DNA from: Streptomyces solicavernae
GTDB taxonomy: Bacteria; Actinomycetota; Actinomycetes; Streptomycetales; Streptomycetaceae
DNA length: 64,000 bases
Direction of reading: 5' to 3'
Assembly (NCBI RefSeq): GCF_029968095.1
Contig: NZ_JASCIR010000002.1
Coordinates: forward strand, 124,001-188,000
A program made the translations under genes and the position numbers. This document shows positions 35,905 through 43,772 of the stretch, in pieces. A model generated the notes under the pieces. It searched no databases. It was not told where the DNA came from and was given only the letters and a program-made list of their open reading frames with translations. Numbering within the stretch: the stretch's first letter is position 1; every line of letters starts with the position of its first letter.

Positions 35905-37055
35905 CGGCCCTCCCCGCGCTGCTGCGGGGCGGGGAGGCCCGCGGCGCGTGCGACCAAGGCGGCGAACTCGCGTCGTGCCTCAGGACTCGCGCCGCACTCG
36001 GCGAAATGCAGCAGACTCCTCGCCGCCAGTTCCTCGATTTTCCCCTCGACCAGGGCGCGCGCCCCGGTGCGTTCAAGTGCGAGGCGCATACGTTCCACGG
36101 TGGCGTCGGAGCGATGCTCCGCACCCGGTGCGAGCACGTCCACGGCGTCGGCGTCCCCGGAGGCCTCGGCGAGGGTGAGCGCCACGGCGACGAGGTACGT
36201 GAGCTTGCGCGTGCGCAGGTCGTCATCGGCCGGTTTGCCGGTCAGGACCGGGTCGCCGAAGGCTCCGAGGAGGTCGTCGCGGAGCTGGAAGGCAAGACCG
36301 GCACACCGGCCCGCGGCGCGCAGCGCGTCCAGGGTGTGCGCGTCGGCGCCCGCCAGGGATGCGCCGAGGGCCAGCGGGCGCGCGACCGTGTAGAGGGCGC
36401 TCTTGAGCGTGGCGATGGCCTCCGCCTCGTCGAGGCCGGAGGCGCCGCTCGCCTGCGCGTGTATGTCGCGGTACTGGCCGGCGACCATCTCCCCGCGCAT
36501 CCCCCGCCACTCGCTGAGCAGCCGTATGCCGTGCGGTGAGCTGAGCGCCGTCTCCGTCAGCAGGTCATCGGACCAGGCCAGCGCGAGGTCCCCGGCGAGG
36601 ACCGCGGCGGACTCGGCGAACGACTCCGGCGAGCCGTTCATGCCGTCCGCCCGGTGCCGGCGCGCGAAGTCGACATGCATCGACGGACCGCCCCGGCGCA
36701 GGGACGATCCGTCCATCACGTCGTCGTGGATGAGCGCGCACGCCTGGAGGAGTTCGAGCGCGGCCCCGATGCGCAGGACGGGGGCGGCGTCGGCCGAGCC
36801 GCCCGCCGCCCGCCAGCCGCACCAGGCGAACGCGGTGCGCAGCCGCTTCCCGCCCCGCTGGACGAAGGCGGTCACGCGGCCCACGACGTCCCGGGCGTAC
36901 ACGGGGTCGATGTCGTGGGCCCGCCGAAGTCCCGCGTCGAGCACGTCGTCGAGAACCGCTTCCACGGCTTCCGTTACCCCGACGGCCGTGAGCGGGGCGT
37001 CGACAAGTTCGACAAGTCCGGCGTGTGGTGCCGTATCCGGCCGCGGTCCTGGCAT
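35901..37055 (-). CDS. crtE: Geranylgeranyl diphosphate synthase CrtE
   Basis: A 384-aa trans-prenyl transferase that supplies GGPP. It has VQRGGKRLRTAF, the first aspartate-rich motif (LIHDDVMDGSSLRRG) and the second (FQLRDDLLGAFGD), followed by the GKPADDDLRTRKLTYL loop. I place the start at the ATG at 37055 because GAGGAGAGG lies about 9 nt before it inside the longer frame, while the upstream GTG at 37082 has no ribosome site. It is first of the crtE-I-B-Rieske set and 136 nt after the photolyase-like gene. Confidence 0.9.
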   Translation of the reverse strand: MPGPRPDTAPHAGLVELVDAPLTAVGVTEAVEAVLDDVLDAGLRRAHDIDPVYARDVVGRVTAFVQRGGKRLRTAFAWCGWRAAGGSADAAPVLRIGAALELLQACALIHDDVMDGSSLRRGGPSMHVDFARRHRADGMNGSPESFAESAAVLAGDLALAWSDDLLTETALSSPHGIRLLSEWRGMRGEMVAGQYRDIHAQASGASGLDEAEAIATLKSALYTVARPLALGASLAGADAHTLDALRAAGRCAGLAFQLRDDLLGAFGDPVLTGKPADDDLRTRKLTYLVAVALTLAEASGDADAVDVLAPGAEHRSDATVERMRLALERTGARALVEGKIEELAARSLLHFAECGASPEARREFAALVARAAGLPAPQQRGEGR

Positions 37056-37191
37056 TCCCAGCCTCTCCTCGCCCTCCGTCACGTGTGCACCCGTGCTTCC
37101 GCGGCAGTCCCGCGTACGGATGCGCTGATTCCTGCCCGGTACGCGGTGCCCTCGCGTCTCCGCTCACTCCAACGGCCGACCGGTCCCTGTC

Positions 37192-38688
37192 TCATGGCGG
37201 TGCGTCCCCTCGTTCGCGGTCCTCTCGGCGGACCTGCGCGAGGTCGGCGAGCCGGTCGAGCTGTCGCACCGGCCGGGCTGTGCGGTGGTTGTGGGCGAGG
37301 CGTTCGCGGTGCCGGTCGAAGAACGCCCAGTAGCCGGCGGTGTAGGGGCAGGCGTGCTCGCCGGTCCGCTCGGCAGGCCGGTACCGGCACGCTCCGCACA
37401 GGTCGCTCATGCGGTTCAGGTAGGCGCCGCCCGAGGTGTACGGCTTGGTGGTCATCCGCCCGCCGTCCGCGTACTGGGACATGCCCACGACGTTGGGGAC
37501 CATGACCCAGTCGTATCCGTCCACGAAGCAGCGGTGGAACCAGTCGGTGACGGCGGCGGGGTCCCAGCCCCGCTGCAGCGCGTAGCTGCCGAGCACCATC
37601 AGCCGGGGAATGTGATGGGTCCAGCCGGTGTCCCTGACCTGGGCCAGCGCCGTGCGCAGGCAGTGCGCGCCGACCGAGTCCGCGTCGAGCTCGTTCCACC
37701 AGGCGGGCAGGGGAGCGGTGTGGAGCAGCGCGTTGGAGTGCCGGTAGGCGTCGCCGAAGTACCAGTACAGCTGCCACACGTACTCCCTCCAGCCCGCGAT
37801 CTGCCGGACGAAGCCCTCCACGCTGTTCAGCGGCGCCTCGCCCGCCCGCCACGCCGTCTCGGCCCGCCCGACGCACTCGGCGGGGTCGAGCAGCCCGAGG
37901 TTGAGAGGGGCGGACAGCAGGCTGTGGCTCATCACCGGGTCGGCCGCGAGGATGGCGTCCTCGTACGGCCCGAAGGTGTCGAGCCGACGGCCGATGAAGC
38001 GTCGGAGTGCCCGGAGAGCCTCGGCGCGGGTCGCGGGGAAGAGGCGTGGCCCGTCGCGGCCGACGAAGGAGACCTCGCCGTCCCTCTCCCAGCGGTCGAG
38101 GTCGTGGCGGACCTCTGCGTCGATGTCGTCCTCCCGCGGCCGGTACGGGGCGGGAACCTGCAGGTCGGGGGCGTCCCGGGGCGGGGGCTCCCGGTTGTCG
38201 TGGTCGTAGTTCCAGCGGCCGCCCGCCGGGGCGTCCGCGTCCATCAGGAGGCCGTGCCGTCGGCGCATCCAGCGGTAGAAGTCCTCTTGCCGCAGCCGCT
38301 TGCCGCCGTGGCCGTCCGCCCAGGTCGTGAACTCGTCCACGGGCAGCAGAAATCCGCGCGCCGGGCCCACCGCGACGTGCGGGAGGGACCGTACGAGCTT
38401 CAGGGCGGCGTGGGATGTCGGGTGATGGACCGTCACCGGGGCTTTGTCTGCGGCCTGTTCCAGTCCTTCCCGGTACGTGTCGGCCCGTACGTACGTGATC
38501 CGGTCACCGAGTTCCGCCGCCCGGTGCCGCATCGCGGAGAGGATCAGGTGGGCCTTGGCGCGGTGGAACCTCCGGCGCCGGAACACCGACCGCGCCTCGA
38601 TCATGAGCAGCGGGGTGTCGCGGCCGGGCCCGTCGTCCCCGGGGGTGAGGAAGTGGGGCCCGAGCTGGTCGCCGAAGAGCCAGTGCAC
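37192..38688 (-). CDS. Iron-sulphur cryptochrome/photolyase family protein
   Basis: A 498-aa protein of the deoxyribodipyrimidine photolyase-related (DPRP, FeS-BCP/PhrB) group, known as bacterial (6-4) photolyases or cryptochromes binding FAD and a [4Fe-4S] cluster. Four cysteines fit the cluster: one in GAHCLRTAL, two in DLCGACRY and one in EHACPY. The FAD-site region reads WVMVPNVVGMSQYADGG and the N-terminus WLFGDQLGPHFL starts the alpha/beta antenna domain. GAGGTG lies 8 nt before the ATG. It lies 11 nt after the CPD photolyase gene, so the two repair enzymes are one unit. Confidence 0.85.
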   Translation of the reverse strand: MHWLFGDQLGPHFLTPGDDGPGRDTPLLMIEARSVFRRRRFHRAKAHLILSAMRHRAAELGDRITYVRADTYREGLEQAADKAPVTVHHPTSHAALKLVRSLPHVAVGPARGFLLPVDEFTTWADGHGGKRLRQEDFYRWMRRRHGLLMDADAPAGGRWNYDHDNREPPPRDAPDLQVPAPYRPREDDIDAEVRHDLDRWERDGEVSFVGRDGPRLFPATRAEALRALRRFIGRRLDTFGPYEDAILAADPVMSHSLLSAPLNLGLLDPAECVGRAETAWRAGEAPLNSVEGFVRQIAGWREYVWQLYWYFGDAYRHSNALLHTAPLPAWWNELDADSVGAHCLRTALAQVRDTGWTHHIPRLMVLGSYALQRGWDPAAVTDWFHRCFVDGYDWVMVPNVVGMSQYADGGRMTTKPYTSGGAYLNRMSDLCGACRYRPAERTGEHACPYTAGYWAFFDRHRERLAHNHRTARPVRQLDRLADLAQVRREDRERGDAPP

Positions 38689-38699
38689 GCGAGCACACC

Positions 38700-40073
38700 T
38701 CAGTCCCGGTCGCGGGCGCGCTGGAAACGGGCGAGGCCGTCAGCGAGATCGATGAGAGGGGCGGGATAGCCGAGCCCATCACGCTCGTCCTCAGGGAGTC
38801 TCCACGGCTCGTGCACCAGTCGCTCGTCCACATCCTTCAGCTCGGGCACCCAGCGGCGTACGTAGGCGCCGGTCGGGTCGTGGCGCAGGCCCTGGCGGAC
38901 GGGGTTGAGGACGCGGTTGGGGCGGGTGTCGGTGCCGGTTCCGGCGACCCACTGCCAGTTGAGCTGGTTGTTGGCGATGTCGCCGTCGACGAGCAGGTGC
39001 AGGAAGTGCCGGGCGCCGATCCGCCAGTCCACGTACAGCGTCTTGGTGAGGAAACTCGCCGCGAGGAGGCGTCCTCGGTTGTGCATCCAGCCCTCGTGGC
39101 GCAGTTGACGCATCGCGGCATCGACGACGGGATAGCCGGTACGGCCCTCACGCCAGGCGGTGATGTCGTCGGCGGCGTCCTCCTCGGTCCGCCAACGGTC
39201 GTGCCGGTCACGGTAGTTCCGAACGGAGGCGTCCGGCCGCGCCGAAAGCACCTGATGGTGGAAGTCGCGCCAGCACACCTGGCGTACGAACGCCTCCGCA
39301 CCGCCACCGCCGCGCGCGCGGGCCCGCTGGACGACCTCCACCGGTGACAGGGCGCCGAAGTGCAGATACGGCGAGAGCCGCGATGTCGCGTCGCCCGCCA
39401 GGTCGTCGTGGCCGTCTTCGTATCCGTCGAGCGACGACCGGGTCCAGCGGGAGAGCCGGGCGCGTCCCGCCGTCTCCCCTCCCGCGGGCAGACCCGGCGA
39501 GAGACCGGACAACCGGCCGCGGTCCGGCAGCCGTTCACCGCGCGCCGCTTCCGGGACGGACACGGCGCGCGGTGCCGGGCAGACCTCCCGCGGCTGCTCC
39601 TGCGACCAGCGGCGGAAGTAGGGCGTGAACACCGCGTAGTGGTCGTTTCCGGCCGGGGTCACGGCTCCGGGGGCGACGGCGGTGATCACGGAGTCGTGTA
39701 CGTGCAGGGCGGTGCCGCCCGCGTCCAGGGCGTCCCGCAGGCGCTGCTCGCGCCGGTGGGCGTGTGCGGAGACGCCTGCGGCCATGTGCACCTCGGTCGC
39801 CCGGCACTCCGTGACGACCCGGCACACCACCTCGGCCACCGGTCCGCCACGCACGACGAGACGGCCGCCGCGTCTGCGCAGTGAGCCGTCGAGGTCGGTG
39901 AGGCAGTCGGCCAGAAAAGCGCTGCGGTTGGGCGCGTCGAAGCCCGCCGCGTGCACAGCGGGGTCGCGTACGAAGAGCGGCACCACCTCGTCGGCGGCGG
40001 CGAGGGCGGCCCGCAGCGGCGGGTGGTCGTGCAGGCGCAGGTCCGAGGTGAACAGGACGACCGCGACAGTCAT
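38700..40073 (-). CDS. phr: Class I CPD deoxyribodipyrimidine photolyase
   Basis: A 457-aa FAD enzyme that splits cyclobutane pyrimidine dimers under blue light. The antenna domain begins VAVVLFTSDLRLHDHPPL; the FAD/DNA domain has SRLSPYLHFGALSP, WRDFHHQVL, the NNQLNWQWVAGTGTDTRP signature and RVLNPVRQGLRHDPTGAYVRRWVPEL. The family photolyase motifs are complete. It lies 40 nt after the SDR/DUF2867-like gene and 11 nt before the second photolyase, in a leftward light-repair unit that continues to crtE. Confidence 0.92.
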   Translation of the reverse strand: MTVAVVLFTSDLRLHDHPPLRAALAAADEVVPLFVRDPAVHAAGFDAPNRSAFLADCLTDLDGSLRRRGGRLVVRGGPVAEVVCRVVTECRATEVHMAAGVSAHAHRREQRLRDALDAGGTALHVHDSVITAVAPGAVTPAGNDHYAVFTPYFRRWSQEQPREVCPAPRAVSVPEAARGERLPDRGRLSGLSPGLPAGGETAGRARLSRWTRSSLDGYEDGHDDLAGDATSRLSPYLHFGALSPVEVVQRARARGGGGAEAFVRQVCWRDFHHQVLSARPDASVRNYRDRHDRWRTEEDAADDITAWREGRTGYPVVDAAMRQLRHEGWMHNRGRLLAASFLTKTLYVDWRIGARHFLHLLVDGDIANNQLNWQWVAGTGTDTRPNRVLNPVRQGLRHDPTGAYVRRWVPELKDVDERLVHEPWRLPEDERDGLGYPAPLIDLADGLARFQRARDRD

Positions 40074-40113
40074 GGGGCAACTCCCGTGAGGAGGTGGTGC
40101 GGTGCAGGTCGGG

Positions 40114-41721
40114 TCACCGGTGCTCCGTCCGCCCGGTGTGCTCCGTCTGCCCGGTGTGCTCCGTCCTCCCGGTGTGCGCGGGTCCGCCGGGACCGGAGCG
40201 GGACGTGTTCCGGTGTGCGCTCATGCCTTTGGCGGCGGCCTGCGTGATGTTGCGGGCCATGCCGCCGAACACGACCGCGTGGAACGGGAACACGGACCAC
40301 CAGTACGCGTGACCCAGCAGGCCGCGCGGGTGGAACAGGGCGCGCTGCCGGTAGCGGGTGCGGCCCGTGTCGTCCACCTCGGCGTACATCTCCAGCCACG
40401 CCAGGCCGGGCAGCCGCATCTCCGCCCGGAGCCGCAGCAGATGTCCTGGCTCGATCTCCTCGACACGCCAGAAGTCCAGGGAGTCGCCGACCCGCAGCCG
40501 CTCGGCGTCCCTGCGGCCACGGCGCAGACCCACGCCTCCGACGAACCGGTCGAGCCAGCCCCGGACCGCCCACGCGAGCGGCAGCGAGTACCAGCCGTTG
40601 TCGCCGCCGATCCCCTCGATCACCTTCCACAGCACGTCCGTTGACACGTCGACGGGCAGGTGCCGTTCGTCCTCGTAGAGGCTGCCGCCCGCCCAGTCCG
40701 GGTCGGTGGGCAGCGGGTCGCTGGGCGCGCCCGGTACGGAGGCGGAGGACCAGCGGGTGGCGACCTGCGCCTCGCGCACCCGGCGCAGCGCCAGGGCCAG
40801 CGCCTCGTCGAACGGCAGCGGGCGGCCGGGCGGGTCGGGCACGTACCGCGCGATGTCGTGTTCGTGGCAGACGACCTCGTGCCGCAGTGACTCCGTCAGC
40901 GGCCGGGCGATGGACGCGGGCACCGGGGTGACGAGCCCGACCCAGTGGCTGGACAGCCCCGGGGTGAGCATCGGAACCGGCAGGATGAGCCGCTTCCGCA
41001 GCCGCGCCACATCCGCGTATCTGCGCATCATCTGGCGGTAGGTGAGGACGTCCGGGCCGCCGATGTCGAAGGCCCGGTCCACGTCCTGCGGCATCGTGGC
41101 GGAGCCGACCAGGTAGCGCAGGACATCACGTACGCCGATGGGCTGGGTACGGGTGTGCACCCAACTGGGCGTGACCATGACCGGCAGCCGCTCGGTCAGG
41201 TAGCGCAGCATCTCGAACGACGCCGACCCCGAGCCGATCACCACCGCGGCCCGCAGCACGGTGGCGGGCACCGGACCGTCCAGGAAGATCCGGCCGACCT
41301 CCGCGCGGGAACGCAGGTGCGGGGACAGCTCTGCCTCGGGCACGCCACGGGGTGTGAGACCGCCCAGGTAGACGATCCGCCGCACACCCGCGGCATGCGC
41401 CTGCTCGGCGAAGACCCGGGCCGCGCGGCGGTCGGTCTCCTCGAAGCCTGCGCCGGAGCCGAGCGCGTGCACCAGGTAGTACGCGACGTCCACACCCCTC
41501 ATCGCCGCCGCCACGGAGTCCTCGTCCGTGACATCGCCCCGCACCACCTCGGCGTCCCCCGCCCACGGATGATCGCGGAGCTTGCCCGGAGAGCGGGCCA
41601 GACACCGCACCCGGTGACCGGCCTCCACCAGCTCGGGCACCAGACGGCCGCCGACGTACCCGGAGGCCCCGGTGACGAGACAACGCAGAGGGCCCTGGGC
41701 CGGCTGCCGGTCCGTTTCCAT
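40114..41721 (-). CDS. NAD(P)-binding SDR with DUF2867-like C-terminal half
   Basis: A 535-aa fusion: residues about 10-330 are an atypical/extended SDR with CLVTGASGYVGGRLVPELVEAG and the tail motif IGGPDVLTYRQMMRRYA, residues about 345-505 are a START-like domain of the DUF2867 type (DVLWKVIEGIGGDNGWYSLPLAWAVRGWLDRFVGGVGL). The last 25 residues are HTGRTE-like repeats from an 18-nt tandem array. GGAAGGAACC lies 8 nt before the ATG at 41721. It is first of the leftward light/repair set. A redox role in pigment or lipid metabolism is suggested by context; the substrate is unknown. Confidence 0.82.
   Translation of the reverse strand: METDRQPAQGPLRCLVTGASGYVGGRLVPELVEAGHRVRCLARSPGKLRDHPWAGDAEVVRGDVTDEDSVAAAMRGVDVAYYLVHALGSGAGFEETDRRAARVFAEQAHAAGVRRIVYLGGLTPRGVPEAELSPHLRSRAEVGRIFLDGPVPATVLRAAVVIGSGSASFEMLRYLTERLPVMVTPSWVHTRTQPIGVRDVLRYLVGSATMPQDVDRAFDIGGPDVLTYRQMMRRYADVARLRKRLILPVPMLTPGLSSHWVGLVTPVPASIARPLTESLRHEVVCHEHDIARYVPDPPGRPLPFDEALALALRRVREAQVATRWSSASVPGAPSDPLPTDPDWAGGSLYEDERHLPVDVSTDVLWKVIEGIGGDNGWYSLPLAWAVRGWLDRFVGGVGLRRGRRDAERLRVGDSLDFWRVEEIEPGHLLRLRAEMRLPGLAWLEMYAEVDDTGRTRYRQRALFHPRGLLGHAYWWSVFPFHAVVFGGMARNITQAAAKGMSAHRNTSRSGPGGPAHTGRTEHTGQTEHTGRTEHR
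40119..40170 (-). repeat. 18-nt tandem repeat at the 3' end of the SDR gene
   Basis: GGTGTGCTCCGTCTGCCC (as read on the + strand) is present about three times, with one two-base deletion, and encodes HTGRTE/HTGQTE units just before the stop codon. Confidence 0.8.
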
Positions 41722-41870
41722 GATCGGTTCCTTCCGTTCCGCAGCCCGCCCCACCCGGCATGCGGCTGTCGGCAACTCTTCCGCCAAGGAGGCGCGGACG
41801 GATGCAGCGCTGAGAGCGCCGGTCTGGATGGATATTGTCTCGACGAGTGCCGGTGAGGTGGGAACCGACC

Positions 41871-41908
41871 GACGGCGTGGGCTCAGTTGGATTTGAACCC
41901 ACGCCGTC
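41871..41908 (-). terminator. Hairpin terminator after the RHS-immunity locus
   Basis: GACGGCGTGGG (41871-41881) and CCCACGCCGTC (41898-41908) are perfect complements around a 16-nt loop. It begins 5 nt beyond the stop of the leftward 187-aa gene. The loop contains GATTTGAA so that, read leftward, GTGGGTTCAAATCC (a tRNA T-arm-like sequence) appears; I cannot fold a tRNA from the surroundings. Confidence 0.7.
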
Positions 41909-41913
41909 AGATG

Positions 41914-42477
41914 TCACAGCCTCTGGGCCGTGGAGCCGGGGCCTCCCCGTCGTGGTCTGAAGGACTGCCACTCCACGAAGCCGCTTTCAGTCTCTACGGG
42001 AACCCACTGCCGAAGGCCCAGGATTGCCTCGTCGATCTTCTTCCACCAACCGATCGGGTTGGCAATTCTGAGCGCGCCAAGCGGAGTTGACTGGATTCGT
42101 TGCCATCGCCGTTCCTGCTCACTCACGGACACGACGACCCTCGACGGGGCAGGGGCAAGAAGAGGTGCGAGATCGAGGGAACAGGCCGGTCTCCTCGCGG
42201 GAACCAGGTAGACGAGCTCTGCGCCGTGTTCCGACGCTGCGGGTGAGGGGTGTGCGTTGGAGCGAGCGCCGTTGCAGCACAGGATCGTTCCTTTCGCCTC
42301 AAGGTCCCGGCGAACCTGCTGCAGGGCACGGAACAGGTCATCGCCTGCAGCTGAGAACGATGCGCCGTCGGGTGCCTCCGCCTGAACCTGCCAGGGCGGT
42401 TGGTCCGAGTACCGGACGGTCCAGATCTGTTCGCCACCGTGATTCAGTTTCGCCCTGACGCGTGTCTTCTTGTTCAT
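41914..42477 (-). CDS. Candidate immunity protein for the RHS toxin
   Basis: A 187-aa cytosolic protein without a recognised family. It has a tryptophan-rich N-terminal half (EQIWTVRYSDQPPWQVQ) and a C-terminal region IGWWKKIDEAILGLRQWVPVETESGFVEW. It starts 50 nt after the end of the RHS toxin gene on the same strand, exactly where cognate immunity genes lie in polymorphic-toxin loci, and is followed by a hairpin terminator. There is no signal peptide, fitting a protein that protects the cytosol. The base composition is lower in GC than the genes left of it. The immunity function is inferred from position only. Confidence 0.6.
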   Translation of the reverse strand: MNKKTRVRAKLNHGGEQIWTVRYSDQPPWQVQAEAPDGASFSAAGDDLFRALQQVRRDLEAKGTILCCNGARSNAHPSPAASEHGAELVYLVPARRPACSLDLAPLLAPAPSRVVVSVSEQERRWQRIQSTPLGALRIANPIGWWKKIDEAILGLRQWVPVETESGFVEWQSFRPRRGGPGSTAQRL

Positions 42478-42527
42478 GGACGGTACCCCGGATTCTCGAC
42501 GACCTCGCTGGTCGGCCTACCCCACTA

Positions 42528-43772
42528 TCAGCGGACAGCTCTCACAATGTTCGATGGGTCGATGCCTCCAGGAAAAACGATCTCCCTTTCAGCTCGGAAC
42601 ACATAGCCAAGCCCCAGGGCCTTGTTCACATCGATTCCCGCCCCGGGAGAGTCGATCTCATACACCCAAGTGGTCCCCTTGGCCTTCTGGGGGAACATGG
42701 CAGCGAGACTGGCCCGTTTACTGGTCCCAACCCAAGCCGAGGGGGTGTTGTTCCGTCCGTACTCGTTCAGGTCCAGGTTCCCATCCTCGGCCTTTACTCG
42801 GAATCCTGTCTTGAATATCAGTTGTGGGTCCCGGGCATCGCCTCGGAAGACCTGCTTGGGCGTCACGATCGCCTTGGCGGGCACGTTGATGCCAGGGAAT
42901 CTGACGACGCCCCCTGCAGCGGGAGCTTCGGGGTTGACTGCTGTCCGTCGCCACCCCGTGAGGCCCGCAAGACCTGTGACCGCGATCTGCTTTGCCAGTT
43001 CGTCGGCAGCATCGGCGTACAGGTCTGCGAGCGCATCGCAGCCCTGTTGGCGGAGCATGTACTCGGCACGGTAGAGGCGGTAGCCGGGTCGGACGGGGAG
43101 GTACTTGTCCACGAAGGCCCCAGCGCCGCCGTTCTGTCCAGTGACAGCGTCGTAGGCATCGCCGACGAAGTCGAAGGGGAGCTTCAGTCCTTGAAGGAAT
43201 CCGTTGCCGAAGATCTTCAGCCCTTCGCCAACGCTGTCGACCTTTCCATTGCCGTTGTCGTCGCCCGGCACAGGTGTCAGTCCACTGGGGTCGGTAAGCA
43301 GCGAGGGGACGTTGTCGGCGTATGCGTACGCCGAGACACCTGGCGTTGACCGGTCGCGAGTCGCGGGATCGGGGCGGGTGAAGCGCCCGCTTGCGGTGTT
43401 GTATTGGCGGGCGTGAAGGTCCAGGTTGCCTGTCGTGGTTTCGTAGCGTGCACCGGTGAAGGATGGTGTGTTCGTGGGCGCGCCACTGGTGACCGTGTTC
43501 AGCAGTCGGGTGCCGTACGGGTCGTAGGCCCATCGCTGGTGGAGCGTGCCGGTGCTGCTCGTGACGTCGACCGGGGAGCCCTGGGTGTCGTGGTGGTAGT
43601 AGAAGAGGCCGCCTGAGCCGGTCTTGGTCGCGGTGGGATGCCCCAACGGGTCGTAGCGGTAGGACTGCTTGATCGTCCAGGCACTGTCGTATTCAGTGGC
43701 CAGGATAGGGAGCGGGGCGTTCGGGTCCCACTGGGTGCGGTTGGTGACCGTGCCGTCCTTGCTCGTGGTCAC
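42528..43772 (-). CDS. RHS C-terminal part with pierisin/scabin-like ADP-ribosyltransferase tip
   Basis: This 414-aa frame is the intact 3' part of the frameshifted RHS gene and the only part carrying the effector. The C-terminal about 120 residues look like a mono-ADP-ribosyltransferase of the cholera-toxin/pierisin clade: VFRGDARDPQLIFKTGF with the NAD-binding arginine, PSAWVGTSKRASLAAMF as the STS-type motif, VYEIDSPGAGIDVNKALG, and the catalytic ExE as EREIVFPGGI. These residues are those expected for an active enzyme that would modify DNA or a protein of a competing cell. It probably cannot be expressed from its own start; a GTG start at 43772 lies inside the RHS barrel. Confidence 0.75.
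   Translation of the reverse strand: MTTSKDGTVTNRTQWDPNAPLPILATEYDSAWTIKQSYRYDPLGHPTATKTGSGGLFYYHHDTQGSPVDVTSSTGTLHQRWAYDPYGTRLLNTVTSGAPTNTPSFTGARYETTTGNLDLHARQYNTASGRFTRPDPATRDRSTPGVSAYAYADNVPSLLTDPSGLTPVPGDDNGNGKVDSVGEGLKIFGNGFLQGLKLPFDFVGDAYDAVTGQNGGAGAFVDKYLPVRPGYRLYRAEYMLRQQGCDALADLYADAADELAKQIAVTGLAGLTGWRRTAVNPEAPAAGGVVRFPGINVPAKAIVTPKQVFRGDARDPQLIFKTGFRVKAEDGNLDLNEYGRNNTPSAWVGTSKRASLAAMFPQKAKGTTWVYEIDSPGAGIDVNKALGLGYVFRAEREIVFPGGIDPSNIVRAVR

Noticed and set aside
41880..41910. Possible tRNA gene around GGTTCAAATCC
   Set aside because: No acceptor, D-stem or anticodon stem can be paired around it; the sequence folds better as the 11-bp hairpin.
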